Source: an uncultured Clostridia bacterium
GTDB taxonomy: Bacteria > Bacillota > Clostridia > UBA1381
Assembly: GCA_934487205.1 (NCBI GenBank)
Contig: CAKSRS010000013.1
Coordinates: 1-44,768, forward strand
DNA: 44,768 nucleotides
Direction: 5' to 3'
A model generated the notes under the pieces. The model had not been told where the DNA came from, did not search any database, and was given only the letters and a program-made list of their open reading frames with translations. The position numbers and the translations under genes are program-made. This document shows positions 33,901 through 43,900 of this stretch, one piece after another (the stretch's first letter is position 1; each line of letters starts with the position of its first letter).

Positions 33901-34724
33901 CCCGTATTTACATTTCTGCCCGTCACCGTATTAACTATTTTCGTCTCGGAAATATTGTCCTTCATATCCGGCGACATACTTTCCGACAGCCGGATTTTTA
34001 CGTACTTTCCGTTGCCGACAACCGCCGCTTCCGCAAACACGCTGTTCGTTGCCGAAAAATCGTTTATCGTGAAATTATCCAGCATTAGCTTTAACACACT
34101 TCCCGGTGACATCTGTGAACCGAAAAATACATTTTGGAGCGATGTGTATTTATCCGACTCCACGCTGCATATAAGATTGCCGTCCACAAACAGCTGATAC
34201 AGATTATCTTCAAAATTCAGCATCATATCTATCGCGTACCATGTGTCCTGCTCAAAATTCACCGTGTCGCCGCCCTGACCGTTAAGACTGATTTTGTTTC
34301 CCGAATGGATTCTTACCATGTAGTCGCCCGTGCCGCCACTTGTGTTATTCATGCGGAACAAGTTCTGAAACTTTTCCGTTGCACTGCCACTGCCGCTTTG
34401 CATGAGTTCATAGCTTATCAGCAATTTGGATTTGCCGCTCCATACGCCCGTCGTACCGAACCGTGAAAACTGAAGTCCGTTTTGCTCACCGTCGGTATTT
34501 GATATCGTCATTGCGGTATTGTGCAAAAATTCGCCGGTGTTTTCCGTGCCCACTATTTTACCGCCCTGTTCGGTTATGGACGGTCTGCCGCTTTCAAAAT
34601 CATCATAAAACAGCTGTCCGTCCGCAAAGCTGTCCGCATGAGCCGGAAATGATACACCGCTTGCCGTGAAAATCATTACGCCGACCGTTATGCCGGAAAT
34701 GAATTTTTTTAACCTGTTTTTCAT
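30903..34724 (-). CDS. Secreted LamG-type protein with C-terminal SLH anchor
   Basis: The 1273-residue protein has a signal peptide (1-31), a LamG-like domain (about 38-222), an Ig/SbsA-like linker (about 230-318), a second LamG-like domain (about 333-535) and Ig-like modules (to about 850). A helical stretch (about 850-1055), a Gly8 linker (PGGGGGGGGS, about 1062-1071) and three SLH modules (about 1097-1265) follow. No catalytic motif is seen, so it may bind glycan and display it at the surface. ATG 34724 is preferred; the frame begins at TTG 34748 in its Shine-Dalgarno region. It is 35 bp after the glycosidase gene. Confidence 0.88.
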   Translation of the reverse strand: MKNRLKKFISGITVGVMIFTASGVSFPAHADSFADGQLFYDDFESGRPSITEQGGKIVGTENTGEFLHNTAMTISNTDGEQNGLQFSRFGTTGVWSGKSKLLISYELMQSGSGSATEKFQNLFRMNNTSGGTGDYMVRIHSGNKISLNGQGGDTVNFEQDTWYAIDMMLNFEDNLYQLFVDGNLICSVESDKYTSLQNVFFGSQMSPGSVLKLMLDNFTINDFSATNSVFAEAAVVGNGKYVKIRLSESMSPDMKDNISETKIVNTVTGRNVNTGTPQMCGRTILIPLDEPMTGSMEYAVILPDGYKSILGKALADNIVYLAGSDEKPSLSTVILSDDYEDGVHYNPYLARDGYEITEMTVNETPTNVLKLFGTGADKNSGVRYPVTETQASENLIIQYDAYVENENAGGLFAMIAACGTNEFAGNFCFNRKGKLASVTDSNMASAACRNAENDGSGYKLADCEANSWHRIMHVINRAKGTVDTYVDDGKISTAAISANPVTSIYFRQFAYNGGGGTQTTDVMYVDNLQVGYGAAAKEYVKSVRISGGDGKEYGPLTNRVRASADGMKIKFSALIDTSNVMDYINVYSGTHTPALSMGAYSARDNELTVNFDEYLHAGDTYNIDITVPASAGGNTFDSYSSRFTVNSYETVIIENVSVKADGSPVAAISDIPQGAVLTLSFDVRNITDKPIEITASLLGFNDFTLKNIDVKTLGAAAYTNLSFDNALTFNAAELTAVETIFTDKANNLYAEPLKIGTETFAADKWSVGAEGKIEGVSSAPTVINFIKPNKNLSELNDTNAQDIIAYKTVGTTDKDGKFDFKFKLKGYASGEYTAAVCAGGKTVEIPVFYVDVEHLRDYVLSPLNSCTNAAEVENVLSAGIDDCGLNSKRFEGSSLKTASAIINSYLAAGNRFGLEDSELASGKNIVQKALIINLAVNGAIENLFDYDGVLGIDSGLIANLYKKPYVTDEVKKSITAGFKGQNITSFSDFDERLYEMFTLKVIAATNGYDDVREVMQTLAAKIGTGASGSNDAYRAVAGKSYASYAALKAAFDAANTATPVTPGGGGGGGGSKPSGSLPVTPNPADNGGKKEQIPLPIFTDLESVAWAQEAITALAEQGIISGKTSEQFCPNDYITRAEFARIAADAFGAKADGTAVGFSDVTPDDWYYDYVIRCCNAGLIMGISDNFFGAADRLTRQDLAVILCRAAEKSNYKFNETNRTAFKDADSISDYARESVEKMYNSGLINGIESDLFAPMENATRAQAAYLIYKIKA

Positions 34725-34759
34725 AAACCTTATTTTCCTTTCTTGCAAAATAGATGTTG

Positions 34760-37700
34760 TTATTCGCCTGCAATTTCATCTCCGTGCAAAGGAGCAATCC
34801 CGTTTGAATTCCAGCAAAATGCTTTAACTACACAATTTTTAACATCTTGCGGCAATTCAATACTTATGTTATCTGCGGGAGAAACATATCTTGTTTTTCC
34901 CGCAGCAACGTCTACATCAGCCGTTTTCAGCATTTTAAGACTTCCGCCGCGATACAGTCCGAGTATAAACTTTGCCATCTCATCGGTGTCGCATAAATTC
35001 ACCAGATATGCCGATGCATACACGCGGCTTATATCGTTTTCACTCAAACCCGACACCGCATCACCGTATGCATCGGTAATACTTAACCCCCGTGCAAAAA
35101 AACCCGTTTCCAAGATTTTTTCTTCGCCGATGCGCAGATTGTCGAGCTGAAATTCCAGTCCGGTATTTTTGCGCGCAACAACGTGAAAAGAGTGCGAATA
35201 ATATGTTTTCCCCGTCTCGCCTATACTCTGTCTGCCGAAATACGCGCTGTCCAGCCAGCCGTCAACCGTGTTATCTGCATAATTAAAGCAGATTGTTACG
35301 GTATGCCAGCCGTCGGTTAATGCCGTTGTTTTTCCCGAAAATCCCGCTTTATCGTCATTCGTAACCACAAAATACGTATCGGCGGTCTTTTCTCCGGCAC
35401 TTCTTAAAACAAGCTGAAGTTTATATCCGTTTGAAACGGACGTATCCTTCGTCCTGCGTATATCAAATTTTACGATTGCCTTGTCCGTCAGATTTTCAAG
35501 CTTATACGCCGTATTCGCAACCGTCGGATAATCGGACGATTCCGTGCCCGACGTCGTAATATTCAGCACATTTCCGTACTTTTCGTCTGCCGCAACAACC
35601 ATACTTGCCTTAAATCCCGAAAGATTTTCCGTATCCTCAAAATCCTCGCAGAATGCGGTTTTGCCGATTTTCGGTATATCCGACTCAACGAATATAACAG
35701 GCTTTTCCGCCGAAAACGATTTGCCCGTTATGCCGACGGTATTTTCCGGCAAAATCAGCAGATATTCCGTATCGAAAACAAAATCGTCAACCGGTATAAA
35801 GAGCGCGCGCCCCTTAATTATCGGCGTTCCTGACACGGCATTTCCCATAGTTTCGGTATTTACAAGCCGTACACCGGACGCATCAAACGACGCCGCGGCA
35901 AACGCCTCCGAAAATCTTACCTTTACATATTCATCGCCCTGCGCATAATCGCTGCCCGTTGCGTAAACCGCGTTGTCCGCATATTCGGTAACACGGAAAT
36001 TATCATAAAAACCTTCCGACCCGCGCGGGAAACCGATAAAGTGCATGTTGGAAATTTCGTCCGTCATTTCCCGGTAATCGTAAAGCTCGCCGTTTACATA
36101 CGCGTTAATCCGTTTCGCTTTGAAATCGAACAGAAAATCAAAGGAATACCATTTATTTTTTTCAAAATTCCACAGCTGCGAATAGGCTCTATTCGAATAC
36201 ATATTCAGTTTTCCGCCGCCGTTCCATACCTCAATATTTTTCGTATTGCCGTTTACGTCATACATTCGGAAGTAAATAATATTATAACTATTGCTGTCCG
36301 ACGCATTTTTATAGTCAAAGCTTACAAGCGCCTTAGACGTAATTTCCCGCACGGGAGTGTACCAGAAGTAATCGCTGCCCGACGGCGTTTTTGCCGCCTT
36401 GCCGTAGCCTTCATCGCCCGTATCCGCGGCGGTAAATCCGCTGAATTCCGGCAGAATTTCGCCCTCGAAATCGGTGCTGCAAATAACATTATCCCGAGCC
36501 GACATATCGGTCACAACATAAATCGGCGAACCGCTCAAGGTATACGTGCCGACACTTATGGGATTTCCGTAAATATCAAAGGCTTGCGTGCCCGTTTCAT
36601 ATTTCGTATATTCCTCCGTGCCCTTTTTCGTCCACAGCATATGGATTTTGTAATTATCTTTTTCAAATTCGTAATCATACACATTATCCGAAACATTTTT
36701 TGTCTTCAGCTCATACCCGTTAAGCATGGTATTAAAGTTGACAAGCGCCAAATATGCCGGTTTTGCCTCAAACGGGAGTTCCCCGTCCGTGGCGGGGTGC
36801 GTTATGCCGAATTTATTCTCGGTCGCGCTCGACCACGTCTTTTCCGTCATGACATACCACAAAACTCTCTCCAGCCTGTCATACGTCAGCGCCGCGGCGC
36901 GCGCCAAAAACCAAGCCTGTTTTTCTTCCGAAAAAATATTGCTCGACCAACCGTATTCCGACGCCATAATCGGCTTATCGCCGCAATTATACGTTTCCAT
37001 TGCCGCCTTTAAGCTATCATAAAATTCCGTAAAGTTTCCGTCCTCGGGCGACTTATAATTTGAATACGGGTGGAAGGAAACACCGTCCATATACGCTCCG
37101 CCGCCGAGCCTAAATACTTCTGTCGCCCACTCGATTGCGTCGCTTGTGTTCGCCAGCGCAAGCCCGTACAGCACACAATCGGGATTTGCTCTTTTTGCAC
37201 CACGGTATGTGCACTCCAAAAGTTTTACATAGTTCGCGGGTGTGGCGTTTTCCGGAAGCAGACTGTACTCATTCCAAACCTCATAATAATTCGTATACTG
37301 CTTTGTCTGCTCAACAACGCGATATACAAACTGCTCCCACTCAGCAAAGGCTGTCTCGGAAACGGGCGGGTATTCACGGTCTTTTGAAGTCTGGTCGACA
37401 AGGTCGATATACGGCGTAATCCCCTTTTCCGCCGTTTCCGCCAGGAACGCTTTTTGCGTTGCGTTGAGCTCAAAATCGGCTTTGCACAAGCCTTTTACTA
37501 TGTCCGCACGCACATACGAAAATCCGCCGTTTTTAAACAGATTGTATTTCGCGGAATTTCCGTCGTTCGCGTCAAACATATAATGACAGTTCGCGCCGAA
37601 TTTATCGTTAAGCACTCCGTCCGCCGAGCCGTTCGCCACCGAAAAGTGGGTATTTTTTACCAGCCGCTCGCCCGTAACGCCGTTTAAAATATCACTGCGG

Positions 37701-38650
37701 AGCGTAAAAAATCCGTACGGCGCCGCATATTCGCTTAAATCAACCGTTACTTCATAATTAAGTCCGTCCGCGTTCCGCACTGATATTTCCGCAAAATCGG
37801 TGATGTCTTCTTCGCCGCTGTACACTGAAAAACTGCGGCTTATATCCGCCGTGCCCGCGCCGACAGCATTTACCGATACGCCGAACTTAACCGCCGACGG
37901 CATATATCCGATATTTCCCGGATTTTCGCCCTTTATGTCCGTCGAAAGCACGCATGGCGTCTCCGTAACAAAAACCGTGATATTCTCCGACTTTTCCAAT
38001 GCAAGGTCGGTCAGTACAAGTCTGTATTTTCCGTATGACGGAACAGACGCGCTGACGGAAAACTTCCCGCCGATTAGCGCAAGCTGCGTTCCGGTGAAAA
38101 CCACATTATTCCCTTTGTCGTATATATCCAGCTTTATTCCGTCACCCGCCTTTTGGCGCAGACCGCAGCCTTCAACAGTAAGCGCGGTGCCGTTTGCCGA
38201 ATATTTCGACGCGATTTTTTGATACGTACTTCCCGCGCCCGTACCGGTGACGGTTACCGTCTGCTCGATTTTTTCAATCGCCGCGCCGGTTTCATCGATA
38301 AGTCCCGCGGCGGTTACGGTGTAACTGCCCGCTCCCGGGAATCCGTTCGGCAAGCCGAAACGCAGCGCGCCGTCCGTTATGTCATATTCGTCAAGATTCA
38401 TCTCGACATATCCGCCGCTTCCCGCGGCAATATTTATATTAAGACTGTTCACCGAGGACAGCGCCGCAATTTTGTTCGGATATAACAGCATTTCGCCGCA
38501 ATCCGCCGGAATTTCTTCCGATACGCCGTATGTGCCCGATGAATTTTTGAATACAATGTTTTCCCCGCTTTCCGCGCAATATGCCGTCCCCGGTATAAAA
38601 AGGGACAACATTGCCGAAATAAGCGCCGCAGAAAGTAATCTTTTTTTCAT
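34760..38650 (-). CDS. Secreted clan-A-type glycoside hydrolase with LamG cassette
   Basis: The 1296-residue protein has a signal peptide (1-25) and Ig-like modules (about 30-340). A TIM-barrel glycoside hydrolase follows (about 345-715): EVWNEY with Glu461 the expected acid/base, VSFHPY with His527, and MASEYGW with Glu565 the expected nucleophile. This resembles GH39/GH5-type clan A enzymes; exact family unknown. A cassette LamG (724-890), Ig-like linker (896-990) and LamG (998-1178) follows, then a C-terminal module (1185-1296) ending in VKAFCWNSNGIAPL. No SLH module. It is secreted and may be held by its LamG partners. Confidence 0.87.
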   Translation of the reverse strand: MKKRLLSAALISAMLSLFIPGTAYCAESGENIVFKNSSGTYGVSEEIPADCGEMLLYPNKIAALSSVNSLNINIAAGSGGYVEMNLDEYDITDGALRFGLPNGFPGAGSYTVTAAGLIDETGAAIEKIEQTVTVTGTGAGSTYQKIASKYSANGTALTVEGCGLRQKAGDGIKLDIYDKGNNVVFTGTQLALIGGKFSVSASVPSYGKYRLVLTDLALEKSENITVFVTETPCVLSTDIKGENPGNIGYMPSAVKFGVSVNAVGAGTADISRSFSVYSGEEDITDFAEISVRNADGLNYEVTVDLSEYAAPYGFFTLRSDILNGVTGERLVKNTHFSVANGSADGVLNDKFGANCHYMFDANDGNSAKYNLFKNGGFSYVRADIVKGLCKADFELNATQKAFLAETAEKGITPYIDLVDQTSKDREYPPVSETAFAEWEQFVYRVVEQTKQYTNYYEVWNEYSLLPENATPANYVKLLECTYRGAKRANPDCVLYGLALANTSDAIEWATEVFRLGGGAYMDGVSFHPYSNYKSPEDGNFTEFYDSLKAAMETYNCGDKPIMASEYGWSSNIFSEEKQAWFLARAAALTYDRLERVLWYVMTEKTWSSATENKFGITHPATDGELPFEAKPAYLALVNFNTMLNGYELKTKNVSDNVYDYEFEKDNYKIHMLWTKKGTEEYTKYETGTQAFDIYGNPISVGTYTLSGSPIYVVTDMSARDNVICSTDFEGEILPEFSGFTAADTGDEGYGKAAKTPSGSDYFWYTPVREITSKALVSFDYKNASDSNSYNIIYFRMYDVNGNTKNIEVWNGGGKLNMYSNRAYSQLWNFEKNKWYSFDFLFDFKAKRINAYVNGELYDYREMTDEISNMHFIGFPRGSEGFYDNFRVTEYADNAVYATGSDYAQGDEYVKVRFSEAFAAASFDASGVRLVNTETMGNAVSGTPIIKGRALFIPVDDFVFDTEYLLILPENTVGITGKSFSAEKPVIFVESDIPKIGKTAFCEDFEDTENLSGFKASMVVAADEKYGNVLNITTSGTESSDYPTVANTAYKLENLTDKAIVKFDIRRTKDTSVSNGYKLQLVLRSAGEKTADTYFVVTNDDKAGFSGKTTALTDGWHTVTICFNYADNTVDGWLDSAYFGRQSIGETGKTYYSHSFHVVARKNTGLEFQLDNLRIGEEKILETGFFARGLSITDAYGDAVSGLSENDISRVYASAYLVNLCDTDEMAKFILGLYRGGSLKMLKTADVDVAAGKTRYVSPADNISIELPQDVKNCVVKAFCWNSNGIAPLHGDEIAGE

Positions 38651-38676
38651 ATCGGTAATATCCTCTCTTTACCTTT

Positions 38677-38722
38677 CCGCATATCAATGCGGCACAGCGC
38701 CGCGGATTTTGCTCCGCAGCGC
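38677..38722 (-). repeat. Two tandem hairpins between cluster genes
   Basis: CCGCAT/ATGCGG (38677-38692) and GCGC-GCGGA/TCCGC-GCGC (38697-38722) lie between the stop at 38734 and the next start at 38650. No T-run follows on the minus strand, so they look like mRNA-processing or stabilising structures rather than terminators. Confidence 0.45.
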
Positions 38723-38733
38723 GCCCGTACAAA

Positions 38734-40926
38734 TTATTTATCAATAACAACGTTTTCGAACATAGACGCAATATTTCCGTCCGCCATATTCCAGATGAAC
38801 GCCTTCAGTGTATATCCTGTCGGATCGGAAGGTACTTCATAGCTGATGTTATCTGCTATGCCGATAGTTTTTGTTTCGCCAGCAGGAACCATAACAGGTG
38901 TTAAAGATATATTAACCATCTTATCGCCCTGATACAGTGCAAATATGATATTTGCCGTTTTTGCCACACTGAAATCATTTTGAATTGTTGCTCTTGCATA
39001 TGCACTTCCGGCATTGCCCGCAAGTGTGATTGAATCGAAATCTGCTGCCGCATCGCCGTCGCCGTTGAGCAAGCCGAATGATGTTACCTTAAATTCCGCT
39101 GTTTCGGTCGTAAAGCTTGTGCCGTATTCCGCAACGGTGTTTCCGCCCGCAGTCTGTACGCCCTCTGCAAAAACATAATATGTTGTGTTTGATTTAAGCT
39201 CACCCGTCGGTGTAATTACTGCCGATGTGCCGTCCGCGCCGGCAGTTATCGCCGCATTTACCGCCGCACCGTCCGATGTTTTAAGCGTAACCGTTTCACT
39301 CGTTATTGTTTCTGCCAATACCGCGTCGGTAAAGTTTACTGTGATGTTGCTCGGCGAAACAGGCGCTAAATCGCATACGCCGTAAGCGTCACTGCCCTTG
39401 TTTATTCTCACATTTGCAACCTTTGCCTTTTCCGCAACTGTTCCGACTTGGAAATTGTCAATTAAATATTCCTGTTTTTCATTTAATCTTGCAAGAAGAT
39501 GGAATTCAGCGGGATATGCTCCCACTTCAACTGATTGCCGACCAAAACTAACATCATTTAACCAGCCGTCAACAGTACCTTGCTGATAATCATACAAAAG
39601 CGTTACCGTATACCAACACTTTTCACTTATTGGTTTATATTTACCTGCAAAACCGAACCCTTTCCAGCCCAAAAGCTGTGTATCGCTATTCGTGCCTCCC
39701 GGTGTTTTGCTCCTTGATACAAGTTTATAATAGTAATCATTATCTGTTGTATCAATTTTTGTAAAGTTAATGTCAAATTTAATAACAGCTTTTTGTGTCA
39801 TATCTTTCAGATCATATTTTGCATATGCCGCAGTCTCAAAGTTCGACGAAAGCTTTGCAACTTTCAATGCCTTACCATGTTTTTCATCTTCGGTATCAAT
39901 AACTGTAACCTTATCACCTTTGAAATATTTACGTTCACCTTCAAAGTCCTCACTTACCCTCTTAACCGCAATTTCCGGAACATCGCCTGACGCTGTTTCA
40001 ACCGTGAAGTAATCGTTCAGATTTGCAACGCTCTTACCCGTAATGCTTGTTGTTCCTTCCGGCAGGCACAATGCGTATTCCGTATCAAAGCTGAATTCCT
40101 TAACCGGAACAAACAGCGTTCTGCCCGCAAGTATAGCGTCGCCGCTCTTTTCGTTCAAACCTGTACAGGTGTTCACAAGCTTTATCTTTGTCAAATCAAG
40201 CTTGTCCGCGTCAAGCGACTCCGAATATCTTACCTTGACATACTTGTCACCTTGCGCGTACTCATACTTTTCCGCATATATCGGGGTTGTGCCATTGTAC
40301 TCCGAAAGGCGGAAGTTATCAAAATAAACCGTCTGTCCTTGTTTTATGTATATATTTTGAATTGCCGTAATGCCATCCGAATAACTCGTTTGCGCAAACA
40401 AATCTCCATCAACGTATGTTTTTACAGTACCTGCAGTTATGTCAACCAACATATCGATTGCATACCATTTGTTTTTTACAAAATTTGGCAAATTACTCCA
40501 ATCCGTTCCATCATAAGCATTAATTCTTCCGCCGCTTACAAATAAGTTCATATCTGCCGTTCCGGACGTTGCCTTAAGCAATCTTACCTTTATTATTTCC
40601 AGAGGATTTGGTAGGTCTGCATCTGAATTATACTTATAATCAAAACTCAGCATAATTTTTGATTTACCACTTGTTGCGCCGAACGAAGCATATCTTGCAT
40701 ATCCCGAGCCGGTCGGCGGAACCATAACCTGATTATAGCCTTCTTCAGCCTTTTCATATGTGTATGTCCCGTCCAAAAAGTTTGCAGGAACTCCGTCCTC
40801 AAAATCCGTATTAACTATAGTTGTATCCGCAGTAGGTGTCACAATTGCCGCAAATGCTGCGCCCTGCAGCATTGATGCTGCCGCTATGGCAGCCGCCAAG
40901 AATCTTTTCGCCAAATTGTTCTTCAT
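38734..40926 (-). CDS. Secreted LamG/Ig repeat protein without catalytic or SLH domain
   Basis: The 730-residue protein has a signal peptide (1-26). LamG-like domain A (38-208), an Ig/SbsA-like linker (215-310) with QGDKYVKVRYSESLDA, and LamG-like domain B (320-495) follow. A second SbsA-like Ig domain (505-608) with TYYVFAEGVQTAGGN and a C-terminal module (610-730) ending in LKAFIWNMADG complete it. It corresponds to the C-terminal part of the next glycosidase gene with one Ig domain added. It is probably a glycan-binding scaffold. GGAG precedes ATG 40926, and codon use is AT-richer than in its neighbours by eye. Confidence 0.85.
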   Translation of the reverse strand: MKNNLAKRFLAAAIAAASMLQGAAFAAIVTPTADTTIVNTDFEDGVPANFLDGTYTYEKAEEGYNQVMVPPTGSGYARYASFGATSGKSKIMLSFDYKYNSDADLPNPLEIIKVRLLKATSGTADMNLFVSGGRINAYDGTDWSNLPNFVKNKWYAIDMLVDITAGTVKTYVDGDLFAQTSYSDGITAIQNIYIKQGQTVYFDNFRLSEYNGTTPIYAEKYEYAQGDKYVKVRYSESLDADKLDLTKIKLVNTCTGLNEKSGDAILAGRTLFVPVKEFSFDTEYALCLPEGTTSITGKSVANLNDYFTVETASGDVPEIAVKRVSEDFEGERKYFKGDKVTVIDTEDEKHGKALKVAKLSSNFETAAYAKYDLKDMTQKAVIKFDINFTKIDTTDNDYYYKLVSRSKTPGGTNSDTQLLGWKGFGFAGKYKPISEKCWYTVTLLYDYQQGTVDGWLNDVSFGRQSVEVGAYPAEFHLLARLNEKQEYLIDNFQVGTVAEKAKVANVRINKGSDAYGVCDLAPVSPSNITVNFTDAVLAETITSETVTLKTSDGAAVNAAITAGADGTSAVITPTGELKSNTTYYVFAEGVQTAGGNTVAEYGTSFTTETAEFKVTSFGLLNGDGDAAADFDSITLAGNAGSAYARATIQNDFSVAKTANIIFALYQGDKMVNISLTPVMVPAGETKTIGIADNISYEVPSDPTGYTLKAFIWNMADGNIASMFENVVIDK

Positions 40927-40961
40927 TAAAATCTCCTGCCTTTCAAAATTTTATTTAACAC

Positions 40962-40976
40962 CGGGGAACTCCCCCG
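40962..40976 (-). repeat. Short hairpin between cluster genes
   Basis: CGGGG (40962-40966) and CCCCG (40972-40976) pair around AACTC, between the CBM9-like gene's stop and the LamG gene's ribosome binding site. There is no T-run. Confidence 0.3.
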
Positions 40977-40994
40977 TATGCATACATATTTTTT

Positions 40995-43900
40995 CTATCC
41001 TTTTTGCACCGGAATTTTTATAAACAATTCCGGCTGCTTTGCATACCCTATACCGGAGCCGTATTCCATCCAGCCCGCTCTGCCCTTGCCGTCGTTTTCG
41101 TTAATCAGAAAACTGAAAAACATACTGTCATAATCCGCTACATTGATTTTCTTCCCGTAAATCTGCGTCCACGGGATTTTACATTCATACACGGTTTTAT
41201 TTCCGTTTCGCTTTACCATATATTCAATATCATCATAGCTTTGATTATCCTTTACGCCGACAATTTCGGTATCTGCCGAAATAAAGCTGTAGCGCGCAAT
41301 CTGCGGCTTTCCGTTAAGCAGACCCAAGCCGTACTCCGTACGCGTTGCGCCCGCTTTGCGCAAATTCGTAAACGCAAACTGAATACTGTCGCAAACATAA
41401 ATCCTGTTCAGCTCGTCAACGTCATACTCGATATCGTCTGTCACTTCGGCGGCAAGATAGAAATTATCCGTGTCATAGCCGAGGTATACCTTGCTCGACA
41501 AATCGCTCGTTCCGCGCCAGCCCTGCAGATACTCCGCCTGGTCGGCATATGCCATCTTCATGGCGGCGGTCGTGTTCCATTCGCCCGCACTTATCGTTCC
41601 GTCGATTGACGGCGTTTTCGGCACAGGCATTATCGACGAGAAGTAGAGATTATCCGAATAATCTATAACTTCACCGCTGTCAAGCTCTAAAACCGTACTC
41701 ATTTCCGCATGCTGATACGGATATTTTTCCGGAATATTCAGCAAAATCGTGCGCGTATTGTGCGGCAGCAAGTTCGTGAAGATATATTCCTTATCATTAC
41801 GAACTATTTCTTCGGGACTTTTCAGCGTGATTTTGCCCGAAACCGCACCCGTCGATTTTATATTCTGCAGAACTATCTTCATCTGCTTTCGTCCGTTGCG
41901 GAACGGCTGCACCGAAACTGTCTGCAAAACCGAGTCGGTATAATTTACCGCCACCGGCAAAATTGCAATCGTTCTGTCCGTTCCCTTTTCGTTTATCCGC
42001 AAATACACCGTCTCGTCGCCGTTGTCCGCCGCGGTGGTGTTAACCGTACCGCCGCTTTCCGCCGCGTTTTTGTGAGGCTGCACGCCGGTGTACAGCTTTA
42101 CGGCAGCGTTTGCGCCGTTAAATCCGCTGTTTTCCGCGACCGTAATATTTTCCGGCAGCATAGGCGCTATATCAAAATCCTCCGCCGCGCTCTTATTCAC
42201 TGTTACCGATGTATAATCGCCCGCGGGCACCGTGATATTGTAGCTTTCCGCCGTAAATATCGGCTCCGCCTTCTCAAATGTGCCGAAACTGCCCATTACA
42301 TAGGTCGGCGCGTCGCTTATAATCAGATTAACCGCACCGTTATGCGCATACAGTGTGCTGTCATTGCCGTACATATCGTAAACCGTCACCTTTTCGGCAT
42401 CCGTTTTAAACGACACGGACTGCTTTTCGCCCGATGTATTCCACACCACCACGCTGTCACCGCCGTCGGCTGACTTAAACCGATATGCGTATACGTCCTC
42501 ATCCGAGTCAATCTGACCCACCTTTTCCGCACCCGTCATAAGCGCGTTATAGTTTGCCATTGCAAGGTATACGGGTTTTGCCGAATACGCCTCGTACGGC
42601 TCTGCCATGCCTTCGTCCCACGGACGAATCCAGCCGAAACTGTTTTCCGACGCGCTGGTGTCTTCCTTACACTGGAAGTTGTACCAGTAAATCTTATCCA
42701 AAAGTCCCGTCGCCATAACCATGTACCGCACCGAGAATTTCGCCTGATTGTCATCACCCACGTTGAGCGACGGCCAACCAAATTCCGACGATACCAATCC
42801 CTTGTCCTGAAGATTGTACTTCTGCATCAGGTCTCTTGTACTTTGTATGTACTCAAAACTTTTTGACCCTTCCGGCTTTTGAATAAATTCATACGGGTGG
42901 ATTGAAAATCCGTCGGCATAATCGCCGCCGCCCAGGGCAAAAACTTCATCAATCCATTGCTCCATATTTGCAACAACCGTCGCGCCGCCAAGTCCGTAAA
43001 TGTATGCGCCCGGGTCTGCCGCTTTGACTTTTTTGTACATCTCCTTCTGCACCGCAACATAATCCGCCGCGGTCGCACCGCCGTTATTTGAGGTTATGTT
43101 CCACTCATTGTATATCTCGAAATTGTGCGGAACTGTCCCTTTTATTTCCTCGGCGAGCCTTCCGGCATAGTTTCCCGCAGCCTCCGCATGCTCCGCCGTG
43201 CGCGGTCTGCCGCCGTCACCGTACGGCCCCGCACCCGCAAGCAGCACCATGTGCTCTATGTTGTGCTTTTTAAATTCCTTATGTACATTTTTCCAGCTTT
43301 CCGATAATGCATAAACGCCCTTCGGCTTTTCATATGCATACCACGGAATTTCCTCGCGGTAGCCGCTTATTCCGGCTTTTGCAATAAGCTCTATTTTGCG
43401 TTCATACTCGTCCAGTCCGGATTTTTTGGTGATTATGTGGTCGCAAATCGCCATTTCGGAATTTTGTACGCCGTCTGCCGGCGCATGCACCACGGTGAAT
43501 TTGCCCGTGCCCGACTTGACGTTTCCTTCCGCGTCGGTTACGTCTACCACGATATCGTAATAGCCGTATCTGTCCACCGTTACGGAATATTCCTTTTCCG
43601 TCACCGCCGCGCCCGGAAGGGTCGCGCTTTCCGTTTTGTCAAAATACATGTTTCCCGTTTCGGAATTATAAACGCGCACTCTGTATTCCGCGTCCATGTC
43701 CTTCGCCGGTTTGTTTTTCATTAAAACCGAAAACGTGACGTTTTTGTCAAAGAAAATACTTCCCAGCTGCGGCGTTTTGCATGATATTACAAAATCGCCC
43801 TTGCCGTCGTCGAGTGTTTCGGTGAACTCCGTATTGTCGCGCCCCGTAAAATCTTCAAGACGCACATTGTCAATCCAGTATTCGCCGTCCGCTCTTTGTA

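Noticed and set aside
36041..37012. A 323-codon plus-strand frame
   Set aside because: It is the reverse of the glycosidase gene, which has a clear signal peptide and catalytic motifs.
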